A stretch of 64,000 bases of DNA from Tetragonia tetragonoides (GCA_038025085.1 CM076152.1:27407501-27471500); one strand, 5' to 3'; positions 37,301 to 48,871 are shown, numbered from the stretch's first letter. Notes: generated from the sequence alone by a model not told the origin. A program made the numbers and translations.

Positions 37301-37322
37301 TTTGAAAATTTGGGTTGTTACA
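34322..37322 (+). repeat. 3' LTR of the LARD
   Basis: 3001 bp, matching 25034-28042 with scattered substitutions and a few short indels (for example near 36910). It ends GGGTTGTTACA, then the AAATG duplication. Confidence 0.93.
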
Positions 37323-37365
37323 AAATGAACAAAAAAAAAGAGTTCACAGGTCAACGACAACGTAC

Positions 37366-37883
37366 CGTAGATGCGGCATGGCTCTCAAAGAAGGGAGTGA
37401 AATAAAAGAGCCTACCTCCAGTATCCTCCACGGGCCCGTAATACACGTCCTCTCACTGGCACCACTTCACCAAAGAAGAGTAACCGGCAGCACCAAGCTT
37501 GTACTCATGCACCTTGGTCAAATCCTCCAAGCATGTCAAGAAACCAATTTGACACACGCTTTTCTTTTGAGCAAAGATCGTGGACCCCAGCAAGCAAGCC
37601 AGGGAAATACGAGCCCTCTACTCCTCCGTAAGCCCCTACTCCGCCACGGCCTCCCACAACCGTACCAAAGAAACCCGATCCTTATTAAAATGGATGGATA
37701 CAGGCCCATAAAGCTCCAGCAAAGTGTCACCCCGGTGCCAATAATTTGCGTCGTACTGAATACGGCGCCCTATAAAGGATAACCCCGTCAGCACAGCAAA
37801 CTTATAAGGGGTGGGGACCATTTCTCCTACAGGAGTATGAAAAGTGTTCGTAGAGTCCCAAAACCTTTCCAGTAACCCCCGGG
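37366..37883 (-). pseudogene. Antisense gene 1 (aORF1), central plant-mobile-domain exon
   Basis: On the minus strand, continuing the frame of 46750-46607: RGLLERFWDSTNTFHTPVGE then MVPTPYKFAVLTGLSF, the hallmark 'LERW..ETHTFHLP.GEMTPTLEDVA.L.GL' pattern of the plant mobile domain. Downstream KSVCQIGFLTCLEDLTKVHE and YKLGAAGYSSLVKWC match the domain's later part (YLPLLRDL ... Y.WGSA.LA.LY). In-frame stops near 37637, 37620 and 37454 show decay. The exon ends FESHAAST with donor GTACGT at 37365. The next exon is at 24995. The protein class includes MAIN/MAIL-type silencing factors and proteins carried by Tat and MULE transposons. Confidence 0.78.
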
Positions 37884-39436
37884 TGTAAGGACCCGGGATT
37901 TTCCTACGTATTTCCACGGAGTGCGTCCTTATAGAAAATTTGTCAATTGGGGGCTTAGATAAGTTCAAGGGACCATCGAGTTAGAAAAGCTTTTGAAAAG
38001 ACTTAAATTGAATAAAAACCATGAAAGAGGTCACAAATCTGCTATTGGCGTTTTATCGAAGGGACAACCCAATAGTGCGAAAAGTGAACTGATCATGTTT
38101 TTATAAAGACTCCCGCTTATATAAAACATATAAGTACCCAAGAATAATAGGTTCAGGGGCGAACGTATGAGGTGGGAAGGTGTTAGGCACTCAACTCGCC
38201 CGTATTATGACGACCTCTACTAACTCAAGTTTGCTTAATAATTTAAAGACATAATTCCCACACAAACCGGATTAACAACCTAGACTTAGACTATTAGATG
38301 GTTCATCACAAGCATCACAACATTTATTTTTAACCCTTATTTTGACATGCATTTGATTGACAAGTTGAGCAGCACAACGACTATACAGACAATATTTAGG
38401 AAGCAATAAAACGTTATTCTAGCATGATATCTACATTATGACTACTGGAAAAATAAACAGTTAAGCAATTAATTTAATTTGAGCCCCCAGGAATTTGTAC
38501 ATGAACTGTAGGCTATATTTGACAAGAATAGTAAAAATAGATCTCAAGTTTGGAAGAAAGAGGAGGAAGCTCAGTATTAATACTCCTGATAATAGAGGTT
38601 GCCAACTGTAGGCTGTGTCCTTTGAACTGAGGTTGAAGGGTTGTTTATATAGGCGTGGAAAAGTAGGGTTGTACGGTCGAATTTGACCTGAAAAATGAGA
38701 CGGGCTTGAAAACTGAGCCAGGCCCGAAGGAAAAGGCAGCGCCGCTAGCGGCGCTGGACAAGGCCGCTAGCGGCCCTGGTTAGCGCCGCCAACGGCCCTG
38801 GTTAGCGCCGCCAGCGGCCCTGGATTGGGCCGCTGACAACTTTTTAGCTGGATTTTGTTTGGGCTGTATCTCACTCATTTGGGCTTCGAATTGGATGATT
38901 AAAGGTGCTTTGGAAAGATTATTGAGTATAGTTTCATATGGCTTTGGTTTAAGGTCCAAATGTTTGGTGGATCTCGAGATATACCCGAAAGAGTAAGGAG
39001 AGTTCAGGTTTGGAGTACGCATCAGTGTTGGGCTCGTAACACCTTGGTTGGGAATGTGGTGTGGGTTCAAGATATGTCATTGGAAAGCTATTTGAATAAG
39101 GAATCCAAAAATATAAGTCTCACATTAATTCAACCAAAAAAACTCCCAAATGGGGATGGAAACACGGTCCACCGAATTCGGCTACATCTGTTTTGACCCT
39201 AAACTTTGTTTGGCCATAACTCTTAGGTGTGGAATCGTATTTGGACACAGAACGAAGCAATGGAAAGCTCTTGAAAGGGGCTTTTAAATGAAGTAGAAAT
39301 TAAGGAGTGTTTAGAGGAAAAACCGTAGACCTTATCTTAACTATTAAAGCAAAAATAGCAGTTCAAGCTTAAAACATACTCCTTTCATCATCGGGCTTTT
39401 GCGGAGAAATCTGAAGACGCTTTTTTGGCGTCTACA
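37884..39436 (-). repeat. 3' LTR of the gag-only Tat relative (U3 subtype II)
   Basis: 1553 bp. The minus TATA is at about 38642-38652. A cluster of four GC palindromes at 38737-38820 includes a 20-bp perfect palindrome centred on CTAG. Its U3 contains about 450 bp (about 38830-39280) absent from the host Tat LTR. Confidence 0.9.
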
Positions 39437-39989
39437 GAAGCCTCCACTTTGATCGAGCTTGAGTAAAAGCAAAGATCAAAGTACTCCGAAGGCGACATGC
39501 AGGATGCTGATGTGCAACGGTGTGTGAGAGTGTATAGTATGCATGCATATGAAGACAAACATGTGTTGGAACATGCTCGTAGCGTGCTAAGATTTCATCC
39601 CTGTGAACACAAGAGAATATGAAAGGTTAATAGTAGTAGGATAGATGGACTAAACGTCTGCTGGGGACCTGTATTCAGAGTGAATGAAAAAGTTAGCAAT
39701 ACTTTGAGAATGATCAACATAGAGTGCTTCGACAAACAGTGAGTAAACACCGCTCGGCGGATGTCGAGATTTCGTCCCTCTTCGAGAAACGAAAAAGTCA
39801 ACGAGATAGCGCGATTAAAAATAACGGCTGCAAAAATGGTTAGTAACATGAGAGTGAATAGTATAAATACTTTATCGAGCAAATAGTGACTAAGCACTAC
39901 TCGGCGGATGCCGAGATTCCCTCCCTGCATAAGAAACGAAAAGGTCGACGAGACAGCGTGATCAAAATGACGTCTGTAAAATGGTTAAA

Positions 39990-40140
39990 ACATATGAACA
40001 GTTTAAATGCAATAGGTTAAGCAATCATTGACTGAAACATATAAAAACAATGGACAGTATAACTGCTTTAAGCAATCATTGACTGAAGCATTAAAAAAAT
40101 GGACAGTATAACCGTTTAAGCAATTATTGACTGAAGCATT
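39990..40140. repeat. Tandem array Y: three units around TTTAAGCAATCATTGACTGA
   Basis: Units of about 50-60 bp with GGACAGTATAAC ... AAGCAATCATTGACTGAAGCAT. The host element has about five units (reverse orientation) at 51235-51535. Confidence 0.8.
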
Positions 40141-40149
40141 TACAATATC

Positions 40150-40570
40150 TTAGGCGCTCAGGTCGAGAGTCGCCTTGTAGATCCACGTTTCAGTTTCTAG
40201 GACCTGCAAAAATAAATAATTCGGGCGCTCGGGTCGAGAATCGCCGTGTAGATCCAGGTTTCTGTTTCTAGGACCTGCAAAAATAAATAACTTGGACGCT
40301 CGGGTCGAGAGTCGCCATGTAGATCCACGTTTCCGTTTCTAGGACCTGCAAATATAAATAACTTGGGCGCTCGGGTCGAGAGTCGCCGTGTAGATCCACG
40401 TTTCCGTTTCTAGGACCTGCAAAAATAACTTGGGCGCTCGGGTCGAGAGTCACCATGTAGATCCATGTTTTCGTTTCTAGGACCTTCAAAAAATAAATAA
40501 CTCGGGCGATCTGGGTCGAGAATCTCCGCCGTGTAGATCCGCGTTTCAGTTTCTGGGACCTACAAAATAA
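40150..40570. repeat. Tandem array X: six units of about 70 bp
   Basis: Each unit has GGGCGCTCGGGTCGAGAGTC ... GTGTAGATCCACGTTT ... TTTCTAGGACCTGCAAA. Starts fall at about 40153, 40224, 40294, 40366, 40432 and 40504. The host element has one diverged unit near 51114-51180. ORFs across it are repeat translations. Confidence 0.92.
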
Positions 40571-42665
40571 AAGGGTTAGTTTTACCTGTGAATGGTTGGT
40601 ACCGTAAAATAGGCCAACTGTTGAATTTGATTTTGTGGGCCCGAGGGATTTGCTCCCACGCGTTTGATACTGATATTGCCGTAAGATGAACTCTAATAAC
40701 GAACTTTGGTCTGGAAAAAGGGGCCTTGGGTCAGCAAAGGGGCCCGCGCGCTTGGCTATTGTTGGAAGGTTATCGCCATTCTTGGTTGTAGTTGGGAAGG
40801 TCGCTTCTGGACTCGATCATGAGTTCCGGGCTTGCTGGTTTCGATGGAGAGCAGGTAGACTAAAACCTGCAGTGGAAATATGCCATAGGGAAAATATGCA
40901 ATAGACATGCCCGACTGACCATGACAAGATGTACAACACATGACATAATAATATGCACGGGTAACAGAGGGATTGACATGTAAACACGTAGGGACTCAAG
41001 ACACTGAGAAATTATGTACACATGCATGCCTTTTGAAGGCGACTCTAGCACTTATGCAAATATGATGTATGCAGACTCTATTGACTCACAGCTCCATGTA
41101 GCCTAGCCTAACATGCACGACTCTCCTATAGGGTTTGAAGAGGCTCCTCATATGAGAAAAGTTTTTGTGATCAATAATTTCATTCCTGTGGTGATCTTGG
41201 CAGAGTATGAGACAAGTGGATAAAACAGGGTGTAGTCAAGGAAGAATCAGCTCCCAGTTTGATGTGTGGTTCTTGATGGTTATGACCTACTCGAGGAGCT
41301 ATGGGTGTCGATGCGGCAGCACAGAATATCCTAACTTAAGGTATGAGGACGAAATAGACAACTTGGAACGTAGCGGACTAAGAACCGACTCATTCTGAAA
41401 AATCCCCCAGTTGGGAAGTCTGTGTGCAAGCCTACGAGAAAGGTGATGAGTATGACCTCTGAGTATGAGAAACAATGTTCTAAATCCTCGGAAATTTAAG
41501 TTGCCTCAAGATGTTGAATTTGTTTTATATATTTTTTTTTGTTTCCCTAACTTTTGCCTGGGCCGCCCTTTCGGGTTTTCAACCTACCGGGCTCCCCTTT
41601 TTTTTAGCCTTAGATGAGAATGGTGGAATGGGAGAACTCCTTATGGTCATGTGACAAAGTGGTTGTCGTGGCCGGACCTCCTTGAGGTTTCCTACGTATC
41701 CAGTTTATGGAATCAGGCCAACGTAGTTCAGGACCGTACAATTCAATGGTCGTACCTCTTGGAGGGCTTTTGGGTTGTAATGTCAGGCTGGGTTGAGGTG
41801 TCAAAGAAAGGATAAAGGCTGAAATAAACCCAATGTAAATCCCCTCCCCGAAGTATGCTAGATGGTATAGAAGTTTTTGATCTAGGCGAGGTGGCTAAGG
41901 GACCTATGCTTAGGTAATGTCACCGTTTGGTTGTGCTTGAAATGTTTGCACTCTCTTGGATCTTTGATCGCTCTTGGATATTTTTCTTTTTTGGTTTTTT
42001 TTTGTTTTTGCTCTTGAACTTTCGAGTTCTCTCTTCTTCTTTTTTTTTCTTGGTGGCTCTTTGTTTTTGTAGGTCAGTCCACCTTGCTTAGAAGGTTGCT
42101 TCTATTCTCATGTCGCACACACCCATTCCTTGGGTAAGGATCATGTGGTTAAGAAATGAAAGGCTATGTGTTTGGCTCAAAGAGTTGCAAGTGGTAATGA
42201 TGTATAGGGTAGTAAAGGATATTGATGTGAGGTGCCAAATGAATGCCTCCTATCCTCGGCACGGACGGTTCAACTGTAGGTCCTCTATGGGGATGATCAT
42301 TAGGGAGTCTTTGTTTAATGTTTTCCACAATGAAGGCTTTCTTTTGAATTTTTTATTTCTTATTTTTTTTTTTTTTTTTTTTTTTTGTTATTCCGTCATA
42401 GGCAACTTAAGTTCATCATAGAATTGAACAAAGAACAATGATGGGAATCAAAATGCAATCTTTATTGAATCGAAGAAAAGCATTACAAGAGAAGTAAGCT
42501 AGACTCTATGGACGAATTGAAAAGACAACTAGACATCATTAAACTTGACTGGACTCAACTAGACTTGCACACTAGGAAACTTCGACTCTCTTCAACTTCT
42601 CGAGCATAGGCTGTTCACAGGGACACGAAGGATAGCCCCCTGTAGGTACCCGCGTTGTTCACGAC

Positions 42666-43415
42666 TTAAATGGAATTCCTAAGAAGGTTATCTTCAATTA
42701 GGATGCCCACAACATAGAGTCGGTTGTAGGAGTCAATTGCTTGATACTTGAGGGGTTCCTTGTAAGCAAGTTGTAGGTTCTTGATGAGTTGGCGGATTTG
42801 ATCAACTTGTGAAGGTCGCTCAACCAGTTCGGCTACCTTTAGTTTCCAACGCCTAAGGAAGGCAGTGAATCCCTCATCTTCTTCTTGTTTGGTGATCTCT
42901 AACTCTCGAAGGGTCATAGGTAGAGCAACATTTTCCTTGTAGCGTGCAAGGAAGACTGTGGTAAAATCGGACCAAGTTGGGTAGTTCTCCAAATTCAAGG
43001 TGTAGAACCAAAGACGAGTTGGGGCATCAAGAGTCTGTGGGAACAAGTGAATGTAGATATTTTTGTCAACTCCTCTTAAACCCATGGCAGTTGTGAAGGC
43101 CTTGAGGTGGTCTTGTGGATTATCAGTGCCAATGAACGTCGGAACCTCGGGCATGGAGAACTTGGCTGGAAGCTTGCCCTTGATCTTAGTGTCAAACTTT
43201 CCTATGTTAGCACTATAGTTGGAGATCAAGCCGCTACTCTTGAGCACAGAGGTGATCTTAGCCAGCATGGCATCTGAACCTTCTTCCTCAGAATCGGAAT
43301 ATAAAGGGATCCTTGACTCTTCTTCTCTTTTCCTGTCAATATCTTCAACCTTGAGTCGCAGCCTTTCCAACTCACTCATGAGCTCATCAAGCCTCTCGTT
43401 AGTGGTTTTGACCAT
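42666..43415 (-). CDS. gag: Truncated Tat gag (249 residues) of the gag-only relative
   Basis: Minus-strand ORF MVKTTNERLDELMSELERL, closely similar to host gag along its length (FSMPEVPTFIGTDNPQDHL, FYTLNLENYPTWSDFTTVFL, RRWKLKVAELVERPSQ). It stops after EDNLLRNSI, exactly where host gag goes on to its zinc knuckle, so the nucleocapsid part is missing. There are no internal stops or frameshifts, so it is a recently intact capsid-only gag. The upstream 43416-43608 is also homologous and begins after a TTCAG acceptor-like site. A particle-forming role without RNA-binding knuckle would be unusual; it may be passively retained. Confidence 0.88.
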   Translation of the reverse strand: MVKTTNERLDELMSELERLRLKVEDIDRKREEESRIPLYSDSEEEGSDAMLAKITSVLKSSGLISNYSANIGKFDTKIKGKLPAKFSMPEVPTFIGTDNPQDHLKAFTTAMGLRGVDKNIYIHLFPQTLDAPTRLWFYTLNLENYPTWSDFTTVFLARYKENVALPMTLRELEITKQEEDEGFTAFLRRWKLKVAELVERPSQVDQIRQLIKNLQLAYKEPLKYQAIDSYNRLYVVGILIEDNLLRNSI

Positions 43416-43608
43416 GGTGAAGTTTGGGGGTGTGATTGGTGAGGTAAGGGATGTATTGAGTGGTGGCGAGCTTTATGGTGGTGATGGATTGTGGGGTGAC
43501 GGCCTTTTGGAATGTGGTGGTGTCTTGGGAGTAGCTTGTATACGAACCAATCTGCCGGACGATCGAGCCCAACCTTTGTCACCGTAATTCTTCCTCGAGC
43601 CCCCAATC

Positions 43609-45086
43609 CTGAACACAAGTCTCAACTTAGAAAGACGCCAAAGAAAGGACTTGAAAACAAAGACTCGTTATTTTTAGAAGACCCTCGATAACCCCTAAGG
43701 TGAATGTGCCTATGGACGTCTTATATGAACTTGAATGCATGATGACGACAATTCAATGACAGAGTTACGACAACACTATGCAAGATGCATGACGAACTGA
43801 CCTTGACATGTATGACAATGAATGGATGCTTCCTAGAATGACTCTAAAGCACTTAATGAGTGACCTTTCTGGATTTCTAGTGCATGAGACGTAATCAACA
43901 AATGGAGACATTGATGAATGCAAGACTCGGATTTTTGTACAAATGCATATGCAAAATGACGACAATGCAAACATGACGACTAGTTATGAATCCTAGCATG
44001 GAGCGTCTAATATGTACGATGCAATGCAATGCAATGCAAAGAAATGGAAAAGAAGAAAAATAAAAACCTAAGCCTAAATGCCCAATTATTTCCCCTCATA
44101 TCAAAGGAAAAATGAAGTCGATGAACGAAAATGAGAAAAATAGAAAAAAGACGGACCATCCTATTTTTTGTTTTTTTTTTTCTAGACTCAAAGAAAATGG
44201 AAAATGGGATAAAATAAAATAAAAAAAGAAATTTGGCAATTTTTTTTATTTTCAGAAATTTTTTCATTTTTTTCCGCTTTTTTTTTTTTTGGACTCAAAG
44301 AAAATGGAAAATGGGATAAATAAATAAAAAAAGAAATTTCGGCATTTTTTTTTTTTGATTTTTAGAATTTATTATTTTTTTTCGGCTTTTTTTTTTGCCA
44401 AATCTGAATTGCATCAAAAAAATATTAAGAAAAGAAAAGAAAAATAAAAAAAAAATGTGGGAGAGGGGAATTGGAAAGACGGACTCTGTTTTTTTTTTGC
44501 TAAAAGGACCTAGAAAATTGTTCATGACTTCGACGCTATATGAAAATATATCATTGGGGAAATGAGTGCTCATTGAATTGAATTCTAGCACAATTTTTGG
44601 GCATTAGGAAATAGCTAAAAAAAAAAAAGACACCTAGCACGCAAGTACATGTTGGCACATAATCACGATATCCAAGCATTATAACAACGTAGTTTACAGG
44701 CAAACATTTGATCAGACGGGCATTACAACGACACATGCACAACAAGCAAGCGAATGCACGAATGTGGGTTAGAGGCTTTTGGCTCCTGTGAGGTTACCAC
44801 GACAAATTACAATTTCCGTTCGGCGGATGGTCGACACATCGATTGTAATTCTTTTCATCAACAAAGGATTGATGAGTCATGGGTGAGGAAGCGTCGATTT
44901 GCACGATAGGACAACTGTATATTCCTTTAGATATACGCGTTGTCTACGAGTTGCGACACAAACTTCCTCAAGGGTCGATAAGGGTCAAAAGGTTGTGCCA
45001 AGACACATGCAAATGATGCAAAATATGGAACATGTTATTAAACAGTTAAGCAAACTTGACTTTCAAGTCTCACCCTCTTAAATAAA
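43609..45086 (-). other. Leader of the gag-only relative
   Basis: Homologous to the host leader 15767-16730 but longer. It contains runs of T and A and a tandem duplication of about 115 bp at about 44176-44400 (GACTCAAAGAAAATGGAAAA in each unit). The minus ORFs here are low-complexity Phe/Lys-rich and not genes. Confidence 0.6.
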
Positions 45087-45104
45087 TCCCCAGTGAAGTC
45101 GCCA
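45087..45104 (-). promoter_or_regulatory. Primer-binding site of the gag-only relative
   Basis: TGGCGACTTCACTGGGGA on the minus strand, one base after the LTR. It matches the host PBS with one difference. Confidence 0.82.
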
Positions 45105-45105
45105 C

Positions 45106-46606
45106 TGTAAGGACCCGGGATTTTCCTACGTGTTTCCACGGAGTGCGTCCTTATGGAAAATTTGTCAGTTGGGGGCTTAGATAAGTTCAAGGGACCATCG
45201 AGTTAGAAAAGCTTTTGAAAAGACTTGAATTGAATAAAAACCATGAAAGAGGTCATAAATCTGCTATTGGCGTTTTATCGAAGGGACAAACCAAAGGGAC
45301 AACCCAATAGCGCGAAAAGTGAACTGATCATGTTTTTATAAAGACTCCCGCTTATATAAAACATATAAGTACCCAAGAATAATAGGTTCGGGGGCGAAGG
45401 TACGAGGTGGGAAGGTGTTAGGCACCCAATTCGCCCGTATTATGACAGCCTCTACTAACTTAAGTTTGCTTAATAATTTAAAGACATAATTTCCACAAAA
45501 ATCGGATTAACAACCTAGACATAGACTATTAATTGGTTCATCACAAGCATCACAACATTTATTTTTAACCCTTATTTTGACATGCATTTGATTGACAAGT
45601 TGAGCAGCACAACGACTATACAGACAATATTTAGGAAGCAATAAAACGTTATTCTAGCATGATATCCACATTATGACCACTGGAAAAATAAACAGTTAAG
45701 AAATTAATTTAATTTGAGCCCTTAGGAATTTGTACCTGAACTGTAGGCTATATTTGACAAGAATAGTAAAAATAGATCTCAAGTTTGGAAAAAAGAGGGG
45801 GAAGCTCAGTGTTAATACTCCTAAGAATAGAGGTTGCCAACTGTAGGCTGCGTCCTTTCAACTGAGGGTAAAGGGTTGTTTATATAGGCGTGAAAAAGTA
45901 GGGTTGTACGGTCGAATTTGACCTGAAAAATGAGACGGGCTTGAAAAATGAGCTGGGCCCGAAGGAAAAGGCAGCGCCGCTAGCGGCGCTGGCCTGGGCC
46001 GCTGACAGCTTTTCAGCTGGATTTTGTTTGGGTTGTATCTCACTCATTTGGGCTTCGCAATGGATGATTCAAGGTGCGTTGGAAAGCTTATTGGGTATAG
46101 TGTCATATGGCATTCGTTTCAGGTCCAAATATTTTGTGGATCTTGAGATATAACCGAAAGAGTAAGGAGAGGTCAGTTTTGGAGTACGCATCAGGGTTGG
46201 GCTCGTAACTCCTCGGTTGGGAATGTGGTGTGGGCTCATGATATGTCATTGGAAAGATATTTGAATAAGGAATCCCAAATATAAGGCTCAAAAATTAATT
46301 CAACCAAATGAACTCCCAAATGGGGCTGGAAACATGGTCCACCGTATTCGGCTACATTTGTTTTGACCCTAAACTTTGTTTGGCCATAACTCTTAGGTGT
46401 GGAATCGTATTTGGACACGGAAGGAAGCAATGGAAAACTCTTGAAAGGGGATTTTAAATAAAGTGGATTTGAAGGAGTGTTTAGAGGAAAAACCTGAGAC
46501 CTTATCTTAACTATTAAAGCAAAAATTGCAGTTCAAGCTTAAAACTTACTCCTTTCATCATCGGGCTTTTGCGGAGAAATCTGAAGACGCTTTTTTGGCG
46601 TCTACA
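45106..46606 (-). repeat. 5' LTR of the gag-only Tat relative
   Basis: 1501 bp, closely matching 37884-39436. The minus TATA is at about 45879-45888. It has one 20-bp perfect palindrome at 45972-45991, where the 3' LTR has an expanded palindrome cluster. Confidence 0.9.
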
Positions 46607-47185
46607 CCCGGCACAAATCCTAGAATCCCCCGAGTGACAATCAGGGATAACAGTAAAAAACTTGTCAAGACCCGAGCCCAGTACCGAATTCCTGGCCCCC
46701 TCCGAAAAGGTCCCCAACACTATAGCCCAACGGGAAGTGGTCCCGTGAGCCTGCAGCAAAACCCCAACACCCTAGCCAACAAACAAATTTTCTCAACACC
46801 CCATATACCACAAAAACAGCTAAAATAAATTCCACACAAATTATATACAGCTGACCACCAATCCAGTACAAGTCCCAATTTGTTCGTGTGCAGAGGCACT
46901 AACCATTCCAATTTTCAGTTCAAATATACTGAACAAAAAAAAAAGAAGTCAAAAAACTACCAGCTCCAAATCAGATAAATGACTCCGTCTATCCGGCAAC
47001 AGAACAGGGCGGTTCCAAACTCCAGGCGGACGCCAGTCCAACCGCATAAAAGCATCCTGGTACAGTCGAGCCCCATCCGCGTGACCAGTCGGAGGCCCTC
47101 GGGTAGAAGGCAACCCGGTGCGAAAAAGGCTCCGGTCATACTCCTCATCACTCATAGGACGCTTCCCTTTGTCTACGGGAGCCAT
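46607..47185 (-). pseudogene. Antisense gene 1 (aORF1), first two exons
   Basis: The Met at 47185 opens MAPVDKGKRPMSDEEYDRSL. Exon 1 (47185-46961, 75 codons) ends at donor G|GTAGTT. Exon 2 begins at 46750 after TTGCTGCAG and reads AHGTTSRWAIVLGTF ... LDKFFTVIPDCHSGDSRICA in the same phase. It is cut at 46607 by the inverted Tat relative; the frame continues at 37883 with RGLLERFW. This is the N-terminus of the plant-mobile-domain-like protein. The 5' leader runs back through the solo LTR at 47218-50575, which sits beside a TTGTAG acceptor-like site, to about 50800. Confidence 0.75.
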
Positions 47186-47217
47186 GGAAGTACAATGGAG
47201 TTTTCTCTCTCTACAAG

Positions 47218-48797
47218 TGTAACGCCCCGGATTGGATAACACTAATTAATCATGCTTATGGGCCCTAAATCCAATCCAAGACATTACTGCCGTACTTGTA
47301 ACAAGACAAGCACAAGGCAAGAAATGATAAAGAGAACAACAAACATACTTAATTATATTATATTATAACAGCGGAATTACATAGTTATATTGTTCAAAGA
47401 CTACATCCTTAGTTATACTACTAAGTCATACGGGGTTCTCCTCCGTTTGCGGAATTCACGGGGTCAAACAACAGCAAAGACATGCAGTAAGCATGCACAA
47501 AAGGGTTCCTTCCATCCTTCACTATCTCCCTTGCCCAAAATCTGTTAAAAAGATATAATAATCCACGCAAAAAGAGATGACACAAAAACAAAAGAAAATT
47601 AGCGAAAGCTAACCAATACTCACCCCATTTTGTAAAATACGTATGTTTACACTTGAAATACATTTAGCATTAACAATCATCACTCAAGATAATAATAATA
47701 ATACTCATAATAGTATTTTAAAGAGATTGTCTGTTCTTAATAATCATAGTTAATATGTTCCTTTACGTACAAAGCCATGCATACGTACAAGATTCACATG
47801 CAAAGAGCATTAAGCAATCAATATCATACACAAACTCATAATTACCCAGAAAATGACCTTTGAGGTCTAATAAACTATAAAGTAACTTAAATCATAACAC
47901 GCAATTTTAGACTCCTATGTTAGGTAGTAAGTAGATCATAACATGTAAAGGTTTAGACACATATGTTAGGTAGTGAGGAAGAGCATAGCACAGCTCAGAC
48001 TCTATGAGTCCTACACTCGGGTTCAATTGATAACCTTACAAATCATAATTCATTCACTTGGCCTTTTTGGCAATAATCATATCATCTCGGGTTTATACCC
48101 TACAAACTTAGATTAAACCATGATAAGCAAGAAACTCAGGATTAGTTAATCCCTACAGCTTAATCAATAATGGGTTTAATCATACAACATTTTATTAAAG
48201 TGTGCACACCGGCATGCTCTTCATTTTTCCAAGGGTACCAAGTTTGGGAGCACACTACAAATAAGTTAGTAGACATGCTTGTGATGTCTAAGTAGGTCAC
48301 ATTCACCTTAATAACATAATCATACTAATATTAATCATAAACTTCCCAAACTTGTTCCTTTTCCACAATAATTCTCTAAGTTGTGTGCAACACTTCAAGT
48401 ATTCGTATATGCATGTATATAAATACATAGGCTCATTATCACTCAACATCAATTCGGTTATAAGCTTAATTGATCCATAACATACTCAAACATAGTCACG
48501 ATTTCACATGCAATCAATCAATTAAATATAATTAACCATTCTCAAACTCATTCGGTTATCACAACCATATATTCATAATTATAATACTTTTATAAACAAT
48601 CATTCACAAACTTAACATCAAACTCACAAACCATTCGGTCATATATATATATAGTCACAATTATTAAGCTTAGATAATAGGCTTTAATCCTTGGATAATA
48701 ATCATATCAACATTAACATGCAACTCAAAATCCATTCGGCCATAATCACGAAAATTTCCACATGCAATCATTTATATAACTTCATAACATACTCATA

Positions 48798-48871
<74 letters not shown>

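Larger units (their letters stand above)
25034..37322 (+). mobile_element. Tekay-like large retrotransposon derivative (LARD) with 3-kb LTRs
   Basis: Two nearly identical LTRs (25034-28042 and 34322-37322) are flanked by a perfect 5-bp duplication AAATG (25029-25033 and 37323-37327). The PBS after the 5' LTR is TGGTATCATAG. Before the 3' LTR lie GTTTCGGGGACGAAAC and the polypurine tract AAGGAGGGTAGAA, the Tekay/Del chromovirus signature. There is no gag, RT or integrase; the internal region holds one unknown ORF broken by a LINE. It lies in a former 81-bp intron of aORF1. High LTR identity by eye suggests a fairly recent insertion. Confidence 0.92.
39437..42665 (-). other. 3' noncoding region of the gag-only relative
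   Basis: It has no believable ORF. It contains the conserved GGATACGTAGG block (41672-41732), poly-T runs (for example 42363-42386), two tandem arrays, a roughly 170-bp duplication (39720-39935) carrying CGGCGGATGNCGAGAT, and a purine tract next to the LTR. The tail from 39437 to about 41000 is homologous to the host region 50941-51958. Confidence 0.7.
37884..46606 (-). mobile_element. Gag-only Tat relative, nested in inverted orientation inside the Tat element
   Basis: LTRs 37884-39436 and 45106-46606, both starting TGTAGACGCC in minus sense. Flanking 5-mers CCGGG and CCCGG make an imperfect target duplication, and the aORF1 frame rejoins exactly across it. In sense order: LTR, PBS TGGCGACTTCACTGGGGA (45104-45087), leader, a gag of 249 codons, long noncoding region with tandem arrays, polypurine-like AAAGTGGAGGCTTC, LTR. 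There is no protease, RT, integrase or antisense gene. Total 8.7 kb. Confidence 0.92.

Noticed and set aside
40268..40489. Repetitive minus-strand ORF with repeated ETxTWIYM-type units
   Set aside because: It is a translation of tandem array X; units vary in length and the frame is not kept in all copies.
39990..40570. Possible CRISPR array
   Set aside because: The repeats are adjacent tandem units without unique spacers, in plant retrotransposon DNA.
44007..44591. Phe/Lys-rich minus-strand ORFs suggesting membrane proteins
   Set aside because: They come from T and A runs in the leader of the gag-only relative.
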